A stretch of 64,000 nt of DNA, from positions 310,001 to 374,000 of the forward strand of contig JADCRD010000001.1 in NCBI GenBank assembly GCA_014946745.1, read 5' to 3'. Source of the DNA: Lysobacterales bacterium. GTDB taxonomy: Bacteria; Pseudomonadota; Gammaproteobacteria; Xanthomonadales; Xanthomonadaceae. Of this stretch, positions 1 through 8,735 are shown piece after piece. The notes beneath the pieces were generated by a model. That model saw only the letters and a list, made by a program, of their open reading frames with translations. It did no database searches and had not been told where the DNA came from. Both the position numbers and the translations under genes were made by a program. Position 1 is the first letter of the stretch, and every line of letters starts with the position of its first letter.

Positions 1-149
1 ATCTGCCCTTCTTCAGCCTGGAACAGCTGCGGGATTCGCCGGTGCTGCTGGACGAGGCCTGGCGGGCCGCCGCCCATGTACTGATGCGCCGCCTGCTCGC
101 CAAGCATCGCGCCGGCTTGCGCGATCGCCGCGAGGGCTATGCCGATTGA
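1..149 (+). CDS. 3' end of an unidentified gene (partial)
   Basis: An open frame enters from the left edge (first full codon at 3) and ends at TGA 147-149, leaving 48 residues. The tail is rich in Leu, Arg and Ala, with a predicted amphipathic helix and the ending REGYAD. No family can be assigned from this fragment. It converges on the acpH-like gene, whose stop codon is 25 bases away. Codon use matches the neighbouring GC-rich genes, so I believe it is coding. Confidence 0.5.
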   Translation, partial: LPFFSLEQLRDSPVLLDEAWRAAAHVLMRRLLAKHRAGLRDRREGYAD

Positions 150-173
150 TCGCGACGCGAGTGCGGCGGCGCT

Positions 174-779
174 TCATGGCCAGCCGCGGCCCTGCAAGCG
201 TCGCCTTGCATGCGTGGCTTCGCGTTGCAGATCGGGAAAGAAGGCCCTGAACCCGACCTCGATACGTGTCGCATGCGCGGTCAGGCCCGGCAGGAGTGCG
301 ACAAGACCCGCGCCGCCGCCGGACAGGCGTGCAGCCATGCGGCTCAACGCCCGATCCACGCTCGCGCGCTGCCGATAGCTGCTCAACCAGTCGCCCGAGG
401 CCATGAGGGGGGCGATGCGCTGCAGGCGCGGCGGCAGCTCAGGCAGCCGTCGCAGCAGCAGGGCGTAGACGCGCTGGCTGAATGCCTCCAGCGGCTGGCT
501 CGAATAGTCAGCCCAGTCGCGCGCCAGCAGATGGTCGAAGTAGACATCCATAGCGATGCCTGCGAATCGCCGCTGGCCCTGCGGAAACAGCGCTTTCAGT
601 GCGAGCACCTGCGGATGCGCGTCGGTGTAGCTGTCGATGTGGCGATGCAGGCGAATCTCGCGCTGCACCTCGGGAGCCCAGGACGAGAGATCGGCGCCAA
701 CCACGAAGTCGCCCAGCAGCGCGCCGAGCAGGGCATCCTCGCTGTGATCCGCGAGGTGGAGATGGGCGAGGTAGTTCAT
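174..779 (-). CDS. acpH: ACP phosphodiesterase family protein (AcpH, DUF479)
   Basis: A 201-residue cytoplasmic protein. It opens with MNYLAHLHLA, the N-terminal signature of the AcpH/DUF479 family, followed by LLGALLGDFV and a conserved H-x-H-I-D-x-Y-T-D segment near residues 50-60. The second metal-site region is MDVYFDHLLARDW. In E. coli AcpH removes the 4'-phosphopantetheine group from acyl carrier protein, and acpP lies in this same window at 25.4 kb. The length matches the family (about 190-200 aa). An open frame continues upstream of 779, but the family start is ATG 779, and further extension would run into phaB. Many DUF479 members are untested, so the enzymatic role is inferred. Confidence 0.8.
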   Translation of the reverse strand: MNYLAHLHLADHSEDALLGALLGDFVVGADLSSWAPEVQREIRLHRHIDSYTDAHPQVLALKALFPQGQRRFAGIAMDVYFDHLLARDWADYSSQPLEAFSQRVYALLLRRLPELPPRLQRIAPLMASGDWLSSYRQRASVDRALSRMAARLSGGGAGLVALLPGLTAHATRIEVGFRAFFPDLQREATHARRRLQGRGWP

Positions 780-873
780 GGCCGCAGTGTGCCTCGGCGC
801 CTTCGCCTCGGGACGGCCCGAGATCGCAGGGGCTGCGCGCAGGAACGCGCGAGCTGGCGTGGCAGGGCCAGCC

Positions 874-1614
874 TCAGAAGCTGATGAACAGCCCGCCGTT
901 GACCGGCAGCAGGGCGCCGGTGATATAGCCCGAACCTTCGGCGGCCAGGAAGTCGACCACGCGGGCGATCTCGGCTGGCTGGGCGATGCGGCCGACCGGG
1001 ATCTGCTGCAGGATCTTCTCGCGGACCGGCTGCGGGATCGTCTGCACCATCGGCGTGTCGCAGTAGCCCGGGGCCACCGAGTTGACCGTGATGCCCTTGG
1101 CCGCCACTTCGCGCGCCAGCGCCATGGTGAAGCCGTGCACGCCGGCTTTCGCGGCCGCGTAGTTGGTCTGGCCGAACTGCCCGGTCTGACCGTTGATCGA
1201 ACTGATGTTGATGATGCGGCCATAGCCTTGGGCGATCATCGGCTCGATCGCCGGTCGACACAGGTGGTAGAGCGCGTTGAGGTTGACCCCAAGCACGGCG
1301 TCCCAGTGGTGCTTCTCCAGCTTGCGCAGGGTCGCGTCGCGAGTGATGCCCGCGCTGTTGACCAGCACATCGAGTCGGCCGTGGCGGGCGATGATCTCGG
1401 CGATCGCGCGGGCGCAGGCCTCGTGGTCGCTGACGTCGAGCGCGAGGGTCTCGAGATCGGCCAGGCCGGGCAGGGCGCGCAGCTCGGCGAGTCGCGCTTC
1501 CGGCAGGCTGATATCCGCGGCGATCACACGGTGACCGCTGGCGACCAGGGCCTGGCAGGTGGCGGCGCCGATTCCGCCGGTGCCGCCGGTGACGAGGGCG
1601 ATACGTGGGGTCAT
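874..1614 (-). CDS. phaB: acetoacetyl-CoA reductase PhaB (copy 1)
   Basis: A 246-residue short-chain dehydrogenase. The NADPH-binding motif is TGGTGGIG at residues 9-16, and NSAG follows in the middle. The catalytic Ser is in NISSING and the Tyr-Lys pair in YAAAKAG. PhaB reduces acetoacetyl-CoA to (R)-3-hydroxybutyryl-CoA, the monomer for polyhydroxybutyrate. The TGGxGGIG start and [21 protein letters not shown] stretch fit PhaB rather than FabG, whose typical motif (TGASRGIG) is seen at 24.6 kb. It lies on the same strand as phaR and a second phaB. No phaC is visible in the window. A broader FabG-like role cannot be excluded. Confidence 0.85.
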   Translation of the reverse strand: MTPRIALVTGGTGGIGAATCQALVASGHRVIAADISLPEARLAELRALPGLADLETLALDVSDHEACARAIAEIIARHGRLDVLVNSAGITRDATLRKLEKHHWDAVLGVNLNALYHLCRPAIEPMIAQGYGRIINISSINGQTGQFGQTNYAAAKAGVHGFTMALAREVAAKGITVNSVAPGYCDTPMVQTIPQPVREKILQQIPVGRIAQPAEIARVVDFLAAEGSGYITGALLPVNGGLFISF

Positions 1615-1783
1615 TGAGCGTATCCCGAATGCAATGTGCAGCTAGCGCTGGATGATGCTGCGCAGGCCCGCGCCGAAGCTACCGCTGCGCGCACAGCGAT
1701 GGCTCCCAGAGCGATCGTCTGCGCCGCCTCAGCGGCTTCAAGTGCGGGTGCTGTCCGCAGCACTCAGCTGGAATCGACAACGC

Positions 1784-2305
1784 TCAGCGAGGACGCGGTT
1801 TGCTGCCGCTGGTCGGAGGCTCAGGCTTGTCTTTCGCCTCGCTGGCGGGCGCTTCCGGGCGCGTAGCGCCGGGGCGCAGCATGCCCTCCTGGAAGCTTTT
1901 CCACAGATCGAGATTGCGCTCGGTCAGCTGATTGAGCATCGAGAAGGGCGTCTTGCCCAGCAGGCTGTTGAGCTGATTGCGGAACTGATGCTGCTGGTCG
2001 AGGAACAGCTGCATGCTTCGCTCGAGGTAGCTGCCCATGAAGCCCTGCAGGCTGTCGCCGTAAAAGCGGATCACCTGGCTCAGCAGCTGGGTGCTGAACA
2101 TGGGCGAGCCCTTTTCCTCGTGCTCGGAGATGATCTGCAGCAGCACCGAGCGGGACAGGTCTTCGCCGGTCTTGGCGTCGCGCACCTCGACCTCTTCGCC
2201 GTCGACGATCAGCTGACGCACGTCTTCCAGCGTGATGTAGCTGGAGATCTCGGTGTCATACAGACGGCGATTCGGATACTTCTTGATGACCCGGGGCTTG
2301 GGCAT
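1784..2305 (-). CDS. phaR: polyhydroxyalkanoate synthesis regulator PhaR
   Basis: A 173-residue DNA-binding regulator. Residues 5-65 form the PHB/PHA accumulation regulator domain, with the hallmark IKKYPNRRLYDT followed by YITLEDVRQLI. Residues 65-145 contain the PHB-binding helical region (SPMFSTQLL, FYGDSLQGFMG, QFRNQLNSLLG). The tail is Pro/Lys/Glu-rich and disordered. In other bacteria PhaR represses phasin and PHA genes and is released by binding nascent polymer. The open frame extends upstream without a good start, so ATG 2305, directly before the conserved PKPRVIKKYPNRR block, is chosen. Its place between two phaB genes strengthens the call. Confidence 0.9.
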   Translation of the reverse strand: MPKPRVIKKYPNRRLYDTEISSYITLEDVRQLIVDGEEVEVRDAKTGEDLSRSVLLQIISEHEEKGSPMFSTQLLSQVIRFYGDSLQGFMGSYLERSMQLFLDQQHQFRNQLNSLLGKTPFSMLNQLTERNLDLWKSFQEGMLRPGATRPEAPASEAKDKPEPPTSGSKPRPR

Positions 2306-2511
2306 GGGCGTCGAGGCTCTCTGGGCTGGCAGGGGCCGCGCGCTCGGCTCTTCGACGGGCGCCGCGGCTTCGCTTGAGGAAGATGGCACGGCCCATCCTG
2401 GGCAGCCCGGGGCGATGGTCACGGTATGCAGCAACGCCGCAAGGGCCAGCGTCTTCGGGGGGTTGGCTCCACTGGCGCGGCGGCGCTGCGCCGCGCCAAT
2501 GGTTTCACATG

Positions 2512-3252
2512 TTACCAGCCCATGTGGTGGCCGCCGTTGATGTCCAGATTGGAGCCGGTGATCCAGGCGGCTTCCTCGGAGACAAGAAACGCCACGGCAT
2601 ACGCGATTTCCTCGGGCTTGCCCAAGCGGCCGGTGGGGATGTCGGCGACGATCTTCGCGCGCACTTCTTCCGGAACGGCCATGACCATGTCGGTGGCCAC
2701 GTAGCCGGGCGAGACCGTGTTGACGGTGATGCCGAGCTTGGCGTTTTCGCGTGCGAGCGAAATGGTGAAGCCGTGCATGCCGGCCTTGGCCGCGGCGTAG
2801 TTGGCCTGGCCGTACTGGCCCTTCAGGCCGTTGATCGAGCTGATCTGCACGATGCGGCCCCACTTGCGATCGCGCATGCCGTCGATCACCGGGCGGGTCA
2901 TGTTGAAGCACGAGTTCAGGTTGGTGTTGATCACCTCGTGCCACTGCTCGGCGCTCATGCGGTGGAAGGTGCCGTCGCGCGTGATGCCTGCATTGTTGAT
3001 CAGCACTTCGACCGGGCCGAGCGTGTCAGCCACGGCCTTGGCGATCGCCGCGCCGCCCTCCGGGCTGCTGATGTCGCCGGGCACGATCGCGATGTCGAAA
3101 CCCTCAGCCTTGAGCGCCGCCTGCCACTCGCGCGCCTTGGCCTCGTTGCGGTAATTGGTCGCCACCTTGTGGCCCATCTGCGCGAGCCGCTTGCAGATCG
3201 ACGTGCCGATTCCGCCCGTACCGCCCGTCACCAGCGCAACGCGTGCTGTCAT
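2512..3252 (-). CDS. phaB: acetoacetyl-CoA reductase PhaB (copy 2)
   Basis: A 246-residue short-chain dehydrogenase with TGGTGGIGTSIC at residues 9-20, [11 protein letters not shown] mid-protein, [21 protein letters not shown] for the catalytic Ser/Tyr/Lys, and an INGGHHMGW C-terminus close to that of Ralstonia-type PhaB. A GAGGGAG stretch lies just before ATG 3252. It has the same length as copy 1 but many substitutions, so this is not a recent duplication. It is probably the canonical PHB reductase of the pair. The gap to phaR (2306-2511) has no other convincing gene. Confidence 0.88.
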   Translation of the reverse strand: MTARVALVTGGTGGIGTSICKRLAQMGHKVATNYRNEAKAREWQAALKAEGFDIAIVPGDISSPEGGAAIAKAVADTLGPVEVLINNAGITRDGTFHRMSAEQWHEVINTNLNSCFNMTRPVIDGMRDRKWGRIVQISSINGLKGQYGQANYAAAKAGMHGFTISLARENAKLGITVNTVSPGYVATDMVMAVPEEVRAKIVADIPTGRLGKPEEIAYAVAFLVSEEAAWITGSNLDINGGHHMGW

Positions 3253-3326
3253 GCTCCCTCTCCCATTGTCGACCGGCTCGTTGGTGGCGTGTCGCGCGGG
3301 CCGGATCCGCGCGGCAGCCCCCGAGT

Positions 3327-4259
3327 TTATACAGGGCTTGCGACCGTGTTTTGACCGGGGGCAAGGCTGCGTCCGAGTGGAATACGGCTGAATTCGAATT
3401 CAGACGCGGCACGGCGCAGCAGCGCCTGCGGCGAGCCTGCATCGCGCACGATCGCGGTGGGCTGGCCCAGTGACGCCCAGCACCAGCGCAGCGCTGGCAG
3501 CGGGTCGCTGGGGTCAAGGGGCAGCGCCGACAGCGACTTCGAGAGCTTGCGTCCTTCGCTATCCACGACCAGCGGCAAGTGGGCGTACGCGGGCGTTGGC
3601 AGGTTCAAGGCGCGCTGTAGCAGGATCTGCCGTGGCGTGGAGTCCAGCAGATCGGCGCCGCGCACAACCTCGGTGACGCCCTGCGCGGCGTCGTCGACGA
3701 CTACGGCGAGCTGGTAGGCCCAGCAGCGGTCGGCACGCAGAAGAACGAAATCGCCCACAGCCTCGTCAACCGCTTGCTCGATCCGACCGTGCAGGCGATC
3801 CACGAAAGCGATCCGGCTGGCCGGGCCGGCCGGTACGCGCAGGCGAATCGCCTCGGCATGCCCCGATGGCTCGGCCACGCAGCGATGATGAAGCCCGCCC
3901 GCCGCTGTCAGGTCACTTCTGCTGCATCGGCAGGAAAACGCGAGTCGGTTGCGCAAAAGGCGATCGAGCGCGCTGCGATAGAGTTCGCCTCGCGTGCTCT
4001 GCACTACCACCTCGCCGTCGGGCTCCAGGCCGAAGGCGCGCAGGGTGGCGAGCTGGTCGGCGGCTGCGCCCGGCACTTCGCGCGTGCGGTCGACATCTTC
4101 GATGCGCACGCGCCAGAGGCCGCCGACGCTGCGCGCGGCGAGCCAGCTGCCCAGGCCGGCGAGCAGGGAGCCCAGATGCAGCGGCCCGGTGGGCGAGGGC
4201 GCGAAACGGCCGATGTAGGCTGAATCTGACGCGGCCGATGGTCTTGAATTAGGCTCCAC
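3327..4259 (-). CDS. gluQ: glutamyl-Q tRNA(Asp) synthetase GluQ
   Basis: A 310-residue truncated glutamyl-tRNA-synthetase-like enzyme. It has the class I signature RFAPSPTGPLHLGSL (residues 18-32), IEDVDRTRE, and KLSKS as the KMSKS equivalent, and it lacks the anticodon-binding domain. That combination defines GluQ/YadB, which attaches glutamate to the queuosine base of tRNA(Asp). A CRCSR...HHRC stretch corresponds to the family zinc site, with His where Tyr is usual in E. coli. Start is GTG 4259; no later start precedes the catalytic motif. It is divergent from htpX, with 62 bases between the two starts. Confidence 0.9.
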   Translation of the reverse strand: MEPNSRPSAASDSAYIGRFAPSPTGPLHLGSLLAGLGSWLAARSVGGLWRVRIEDVDRTREVPGAAADQLATLRAFGLEPDGEVVVQSTRGELYRSALDRLLRNRLAFSCRCSRSDLTAAGGLHHRCVAEPSGHAEAIRLRVPAGPASRIAFVDRLHGRIEQAVDEAVGDFVLLRADRCWAYQLAVVVDDAAQGVTEVVRGADLLDSTPRQILLQRALNLPTPAYAHLPLVVDSEGRKLSKSLSALPLDPSDPLPALRWCWASLGQPTAIVRDAGSPQALLRRAASEFEFSRIPLGRSLAPGQNTVASPV

Positions 4260-4321
4260 GCTCCCTAATCCATTCTGGCGTCCGTCCGCGGACCTGGTCC
4301 ACGCATCCGAGGTTTTGAACC

Positions 4322-5203
4322 ATGAAGCGCATTCTCCTGTTCGTCGCCACCAACATCGCCGTGCTGCTGGTGGCGAGCATCGTACTCAAGCTGCTGGGGC
4401 TCGATATGGCAATGGCCGCGCGCGGCCAGAGCTTCATCGGCCTGCTGGTCTTCGGCCTGGTGCTGGGATTCACCGGCTCCTTCATCTCGCTGGCGATGTC
4501 GAAGTGGGTGGCTAAGCGCAGCACCGGCGCCCAGGTGATCGAGCAGCCGCGCAACGAAATGGAAGCCTGGCTGCTGCAGACCGTGCAGCGGCAGGCGCAG
4601 ACCGCCGGCATCAAGTGCCCGGAGGTGGCGATCTACGACGCCCCCGAGATCAATGCCTTCGCCACCGGCCCCAGCCGCAACAACTCGCTGGTGGCCGTGT
4701 CCACCGGCCTGCTGCGCGGCATGAGCCGGGACGAGGCCGAGGCCGTGCTGGCCCACGAAGTGGCCCACGTCGCCAATGGCGACATGGTCACCATGGCCCT
4801 GCTGCAGGGTGTGCTGAACACCTTCGTGATCGTGCTCTCTCGCCTGATCGGCAATTTTGTCGATCGCGTGATCTTCCGCAATGAGGGCGAGGGCGGCGGC
4901 ATCGGCTTCTTCATCGTCACCCTCGTCGCGCAGGTGGTGTTGGGCATCCTGGCGTCGATGATCACCATGGCGTTCTCCCGTCAACGCGAGTTCCGCGCGG
5001 ACGAGGGCGGCGCCAAGCTGGCCGGAAAGCAGAAGATGATCGCCGCGCTCGAGCGCCTGCAGGCCCAGCACGGCGAGAACAGCCTGCCCAAGGAAGTGGC
5101 CGCCTTCGGCATCAGCGGCCACATGGCGTCCGGCCTGCAGCGCCTGTTCATGAGCCACCCGCCGCTGCCGGAGCGTATTGAGGCCCTGCGCCGCGCCGCC
5201 TGA
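4322..5203 (+). CDS. htpX: membrane protease HtpX
   Basis: A 293-residue M48 zinc metalloprotease of the inner membrane that degrades damaged membrane proteins under stress. Two N-terminal membrane segments (about residues 4-24 and 35-58) precede the zinc motif HEVAH at 145-149. A third Glu ligand is expected in the [12 protein letters not shown] segment near residue 225. Two more hydrophobic segments lie between them ([14 protein letters not shown] and [16 protein letters not shown]). The C-terminal [14 protein letters not shown] is characteristic of HtpX. The length equals E. coli HtpX (293 aa). A strong hairpin terminator follows. Heat-shock control is likely by analogy only. Confidence 0.95.
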   Translation: MKRILLFVATNIAVLLVASIVLKLLGLDMAMAARGQSFIGLLVFGLVLGFTGSFISLAMSKWVAKRSTGAQVIEQPRNEMEAWLLQTVQRQAQTAGIKCPEVAIYDAPEINAFATGPSRNNSLVAVSTGLLRGMSRDEAEAVLAHEVAHVANGDMVTMALLQGVLNTFVIVLSRLIGNFVDRVIFRNEGEGGGIGFFIVTLVAQVVLGILASMITMAFSRQREFRADEGGAKLAGKQKMIAALERLQAQHGENSLPKEVAAFGISGHMASGLQRLFMSHPPLPERIEALRRAA

Positions 5204-5220
5204 GCCCGCGCAGTTCCAGC

Positions 5221-5268
5221 CGCAGAACGCAGAAGGCCCGGAGTGATCCGGGCCTTCTGCGTTCTGCG
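5221..5268. terminator. bidirectional terminator between htpX and fimX
   Basis: A perfect 21-bp inverted repeat (5221-5241 and 5248-5268) encloses a 6-base loop, AGTGAT. It sits between the converging ends of htpX and the fimX homologue and would serve both. The T-tract is weak (CTTTCGG). Confidence 0.85.
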
Positions 5269-5283
5269 CTTTCGGTGCTCGCC

Positions 5284-7350
5284 TCAGATGTTGAAGTCGT
5301 AGTTCATCTCGGGCGAAGCCGCAGCCAGGAAGTTGCCCTGCACGAAGTGCACCGAGCTGGTGAACAGCACGGTCATGCTGGCGGCGTCCTGCACGAACTC
5401 GGCAATCGTCGACTTGCCGAGGTCGCCGGCACGCGCGGCCAGCTCGCGCACCTTGGCCTGGTGCTCGCTGTTGCGGCCCAGATCCTCGGTGAAGCTGCGA
5501 TCCAGCTTGAGCATGGTGGGCTCAAGATGCTTCAGCACGTCCAGCGAGTGGGTGCTGGCGCCGTACTGCTCCAGGCACATACCGCAGCCGAGCTTGGCCA
5601 CGGCGCGCTGGAAGTCCTTGGCGCCCTTGAGATAGGTCATCACGCGCGTCTCGGGCACGCCGAACACCAGCTGGTCACCGCGGACGCCGGTCTGCTTGAG
5701 CAGGTTGGCGATCCAGCCGGGCAGGCTGGGGTCCTGCATGCTCTGCGGGGTCAGCTTCACCAGCAGGCGGCGCGCGTGTTCGGTCTTGACCTTGGCCAGC
5801 ACGGCGATCGCGTGCGAGAGCACCCAGCGATCGACCTTTTCGATCAGGCCGTGCTCCTCCGCGATCGGCAGGAAGGCGAGCGGCGGCGCGATCTCGCCGT
5901 CGCCCACCCGCATACGCAGCAGCGTTTCGTAGAACTCGACCGGCTCACCCTGCAGGCTGATGATCGGCTGGTAGTGCAGGACGAAGTCGCCCGACTTCAA
6001 CGCCTGCTGGATACGCGCCACCCAGGTGCGAACACGCTCTTCCTCGGCGCGGTCGCGGGCGGCCGGGTCGAACAGCGACAGGCGATTGCCGCCCTCTGAA
6101 ATCGCCGCCTGCAGGCACTGGCCGGCCTTGCCCAGCACCTGCTGCGCGGGGCCGGACTTGTCGCTCATCTGCACGCCACCGATGCTGACCGTGAGGGTCG
6201 CCGAGCGGCTGCCGATCTCAAGAATGTGGCCCTCGAAAGCCGTGCGCACGCGCTCGGCCAGCTCACGCGTCTGTGCGTGGTTGCTGCCGCGGCACACCAG
6301 TCCGAAGGTGTGGTCGGCAAAGCGCGCCAGCAGGACGTCGTCGCCCAAGGTGTGCCGCAGCAGGGTGGCCGCATCGGCCAGCAGGGTGTCGGCGTGGCCC
6401 AGGCCGATGTCGTTCAGCAGATTGCCGAAGTTGTCGACCTCGATCAGCAGCGCAGCCTGATCCTTGGCGCCGCTCTCGGCGCGGGCCGCGGCCGCTTCCA
6501 GCTCGGCCAGGAAGACCTGGCGATTCAGCAGGCCCGTCACCTGGTCACGTTCGCGCAGGGTCTGCAGCTCTTCGCTGTCGACAAACTGCTTGCGGAACAC
6601 GATCTGCAGGCACGGCTCACCTTCGTAGCTGGCGCGGGCGAACTCCATGACCGCGTCGAAATCGATGCCGTCGGCGCGCATGGCCTTCAGTTCCAGCTTG
6701 TCTGGCGGCGGCTCGCCCTTGCTCAGGCGCTTCAGCAGGGCCTTGAACTCGCCGGCGTGGCTGGGCGCGATCAGGTCGAGCAAGGGCATGCCTTCGACCT
6801 CCTCGAAGTCGGTATAGCCGAACATTTCGAGGTAGGCGTGGTTGGCGCGGATGTGCATGCCTTCGTGAGCGTAGGCGATGGGGTCGCGCGATGAGTCGAT
6901 CAGCGCGTCGCAGCGGCGCGCGGTTTCGCGCAGGGCTTCCTCCAGCCGCTGCTGGCTGCGCCGCGCCTCGGTGGCAAGCCAGGCGTGCTTGAGCGTTGGC
7001 AGGATCTGCTCCGGTCGCTGGCGCAGCACGATGTGGAAGGCACCCTGTGCACACGCTTCAAGCACGGTCGCTTCATCAATGCCTGAGTGGCTGGCAACCA
7101 GGGCCGCATGGCGGCCGGCCTTGCGCACCGCTTGCGCAACTTCGGCGAAAGGCAGGCGCTTGCCGCCCCAGGCCGCGATCACGAGGTCGGGCTGCTGTTT
7201 GCCGAGCTGATCGACAAGCTCATCAATGGTTTCGGGGCGAGCGCTGCGAACGGCGATGCCGCCATTGCGCAATGCGCTGACGATCGACTCTGCGTCTTCG
7301 AGGTTGTCCTCGATCTGCAGCAGTCGGATCACGGTTTCCTGTTTGGCCAT
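5284..7350 (-). CDS. fimX: FimX-like c-di-GMP receptor (REC-PAS-GGDEF-EAL)
   Basis: A 688-residue protein with a response-regulator-like N-terminus (about 8-130), a PAS domain (about 150-255), a GGDEF domain (about 275-430) and an EAL domain (about 440-688). Both catalytic signatures are degenerate. The GGDEF position reads ADHTF (residues 345-349) and EAL reads ETL (475-477), so cyclase or phosphodiesterase activity is unlikely. The architecture, degeneracy and length match FimX of Pseudomonas (691 aa) and Xanthomonas (689 aa), a c-di-GMP-binding protein that promotes type IV pilus assembly with PilZ and PilB. pilZ is at 52.5 kb. ATG 7350 is chosen because GGGAG lies 5 bases upstream. It could be another degenerate GGDEF-EAL receptor. 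Confidence 0.82.
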   Translation of the reverse strand: MAKQETVIRLLQIEDNLEDAESIVSALRNGGIAVRSARPETIDELVDQLGKQQPDLVIAAWGGKRLPFAEVAQAVRKAGRHAALVASHSGIDEATVLEACAQGAFHIVLRQRPEQILPTLKHAWLATEARRSQQRLEEALRETARRCDALIDSSRDPIAYAHEGMHIRANHAYLEMFGYTDFEEVEGMPLLDLIAPSHAGEFKALLKRLSKGEPPPDKLELKAMRADGIDFDAVMEFARASYEGEPCLQIVFRKQFVDSEELQTLRERDQVTGLLNRQVFLAELEAAAARAESGAKDQAALLIEVDNFGNLLNDIGLGHADTLLADAATLLRHTLGDDVLLARFADHTFGLVCRGSNHAQTRELAERVRTAFEGHILEIGSRSATLTVSIGGVQMSDKSGPAQQVLGKAGQCLQAAISEGGNRLSLFDPAARDRAEEERVRTWVARIQQALKSGDFVLHYQPIISLQGEPVEFYETLLRMRVGDGEIAPPLAFLPIAEEHGLIEKVDRWVLSHAIAVLAKVKTEHARRLLVKLTPQSMQDPSLPGWIANLLKQTGVRGDQLVFGVPETRVMTYLKGAKDFQRAVAKLGCGMCLEQYGASTHSLDVLKHLEPTMLKLDRSFTEDLGRNSEHQAKVRELAARAGDLGKSTIAEFVQDAASMTVLFTSSVHFVQGNFLAAASPEMNYDFNI

Positions 7351-7600
7351 CGAACTCCCTTGAAACTGCGATTGCGACGGGCACGCAGCCGAAGCTGCCT
7401 GCCTGCCGGACCCGCCCCCCAACGGACCTTTGGCTGGTGATGCTGCCGGCGCCGGGCGATGCCATCCATCGCGCCCTGCGCGCCGCAGGTCGGCCCAACG
7501 CTAACGCTGGCCGCCTGTTCTGCAAGACATCGGAGTGTGTCCAAATCGCGAGGAGTGCGCAAACGCCCATCGCGCTCCGTCGTTCACCTTGTTAGGAGCT

Positions 7601-8641
7601 TCACGTTTCGGCCGTGAGCACCAGCGGCAGTTTGCTGTTGGCTCCCGCACGCTCGCGTACCAGCTTGGGCACGAGGTAGCCGGGCAGCCGCCCGCGCAGC
7701 GCGGCCTCCAGCGCCAGCGCTTCGGTGTCGGGCACCTCGAAGTGCGCGGCACCGGCAACGCGGTCTAGCTGGTGCAGGTAGTAGGGCAGAGCGCCGGCAG
7801 CAAAGCTCGCCTCAGCGAGGTCGACCTGAGCCTCGACCGTGTCATTGATGCCGCGCAGCAGCACCGCCTGGTTCAGCACGGTCAGGCCCGCCGCTCGCAG
7901 CGCGGACAGCGCGCGGGCGACCGAGGCATCGAACTCGCGGCCGTGGTTGGCGTGAATCACCATCACCTTCTGCAGGGGCAGGGCGGCCAGCCAGTCGATG
8001 AGATCGGTATCGACGCGCTCGGGCAGCACCACCGGCAGCCGGCTGTGAAGACGCAGGCGGCGCACCTGCGGCAGGGCGAGCAGCTGCGCGCTGAGTTCGC
8101 GCAGCTTGGCGGTCGACAGCGACAGCGGATCGCCGCCGCTCAGGATCACCTCGTCAACGCTCGGATCGGCCTCCAGCGTGTCGAGCGCAGCCTGCCAGGC
8201 GTTCGCGGCCGCACTGTCTTCCGCGTAGGGGTAGTGGCGGCGGAAGCAGTACCGACAGTGCACGGCGCAGCTGCCCGTGGCCACCAGCAGGGCGCGGCCC
8301 TGGTACTTCTGCAGCACGCCGCGACCGCTGCGGGCCGCCGTGTCGCCCACGGCATCAAGCCCGAAACCTTCGACCTCAAGGGTCTCCAGATCGAGCGGCA
8401 GCACCTGGCGCAGCAGCGGGTCGTGGGGGTCGCCGTGGCGCATGCGCGCGACAAAGCCGCGCGGCACCCGCAGCGGAAAGCCGGCCGCATCCGCGGGCAG
8501 GCGTTCGGCCAGCGCTTCCAGCCCCAGTACATGCAGCAGCTCCAGGGGATCCGTGATGGCGTCCCGCCACAGTCGACGCCAGTCGCCGGACGAGCCCTCG
8601 GTCGCGGCGGGCTGCGCGCTCCGCGGGTTTGCGCTTATCAT
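7601..8641 (-). CDS. epmB: EF-P beta-lysylation protein EpmB (lysine 2,3-aminomutase-like)
   Basis: A 346-residue radical SAM enzyme. The [4Fe-4S] cysteine motif CxxxCxxC reads CAVHCRYC, followed by FRRHYPY. ILSGGDPL is the SAM-binding GGDPL signature, and RLRLHSRLPVVLPERV and HANHGREFD are typical of the lysine 2,3-aminomutase/YjeK family. EpmB converts (S)-alpha-lysine to (R)-beta-lysine, which EpmA attaches to Lys34 of elongation factor P. Its substrate partner efp is divergently transcribed 94 bases away. The stop at 7601 is followed by a 250-base spacer before fimX (7351-7600) in which I see no gene. Confidence 0.93.
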   Translation of the reverse strand: MISANPRSAQPAATEGSSGDWRRLWRDAITDPLELLHVLGLEALAERLPADAAGFPLRVPRGFVARMRHGDPHDPLLRQVLPLDLETLEVEGFGLDAVGDTAARSGRGVLQKYQGRALLVATGSCAVHCRYCFRRHYPYAEDSAAANAWQAALDTLEADPSVDEVILSGGDPLSLSTAKLRELSAQLLALPQVRRLRLHSRLPVVLPERVDTDLIDWLAALPLQKVMVIHANHGREFDASVARALSALRAAGLTVLNQAVLLRGINDTVEAQVDLAEASFAAGALPYYLHQLDRVAGAAHFEVPDTEALALEAALRGRLPGYLVPKLVRERAGANSKLPLVLTAET

Positions 8642-8653
8642 TTCGCCTCTTTG

Positions 8654-8670
8654 GCCGGCGATTCGCCGGC
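8654..8670. promoter_or_regulatory. 17-base palindrome between epmB and efp
   Basis: GCCGGCGA and its exact complement TCGCCGGC are separated by one base in the 94-base divergent spacer. It is centred about 20 bases upstream of the epmB start and about 73 bases from the efp start. It could be an operator shared by the two genes, or a transcript hairpin. Confidence 0.35.
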
Positions 8671-8735
8671 GATCACCGAAAACCCGATAGTTTAGCCGCA
8701 GCCTGCGGCTCGAACTTCATTACTCCGGAGCACGC

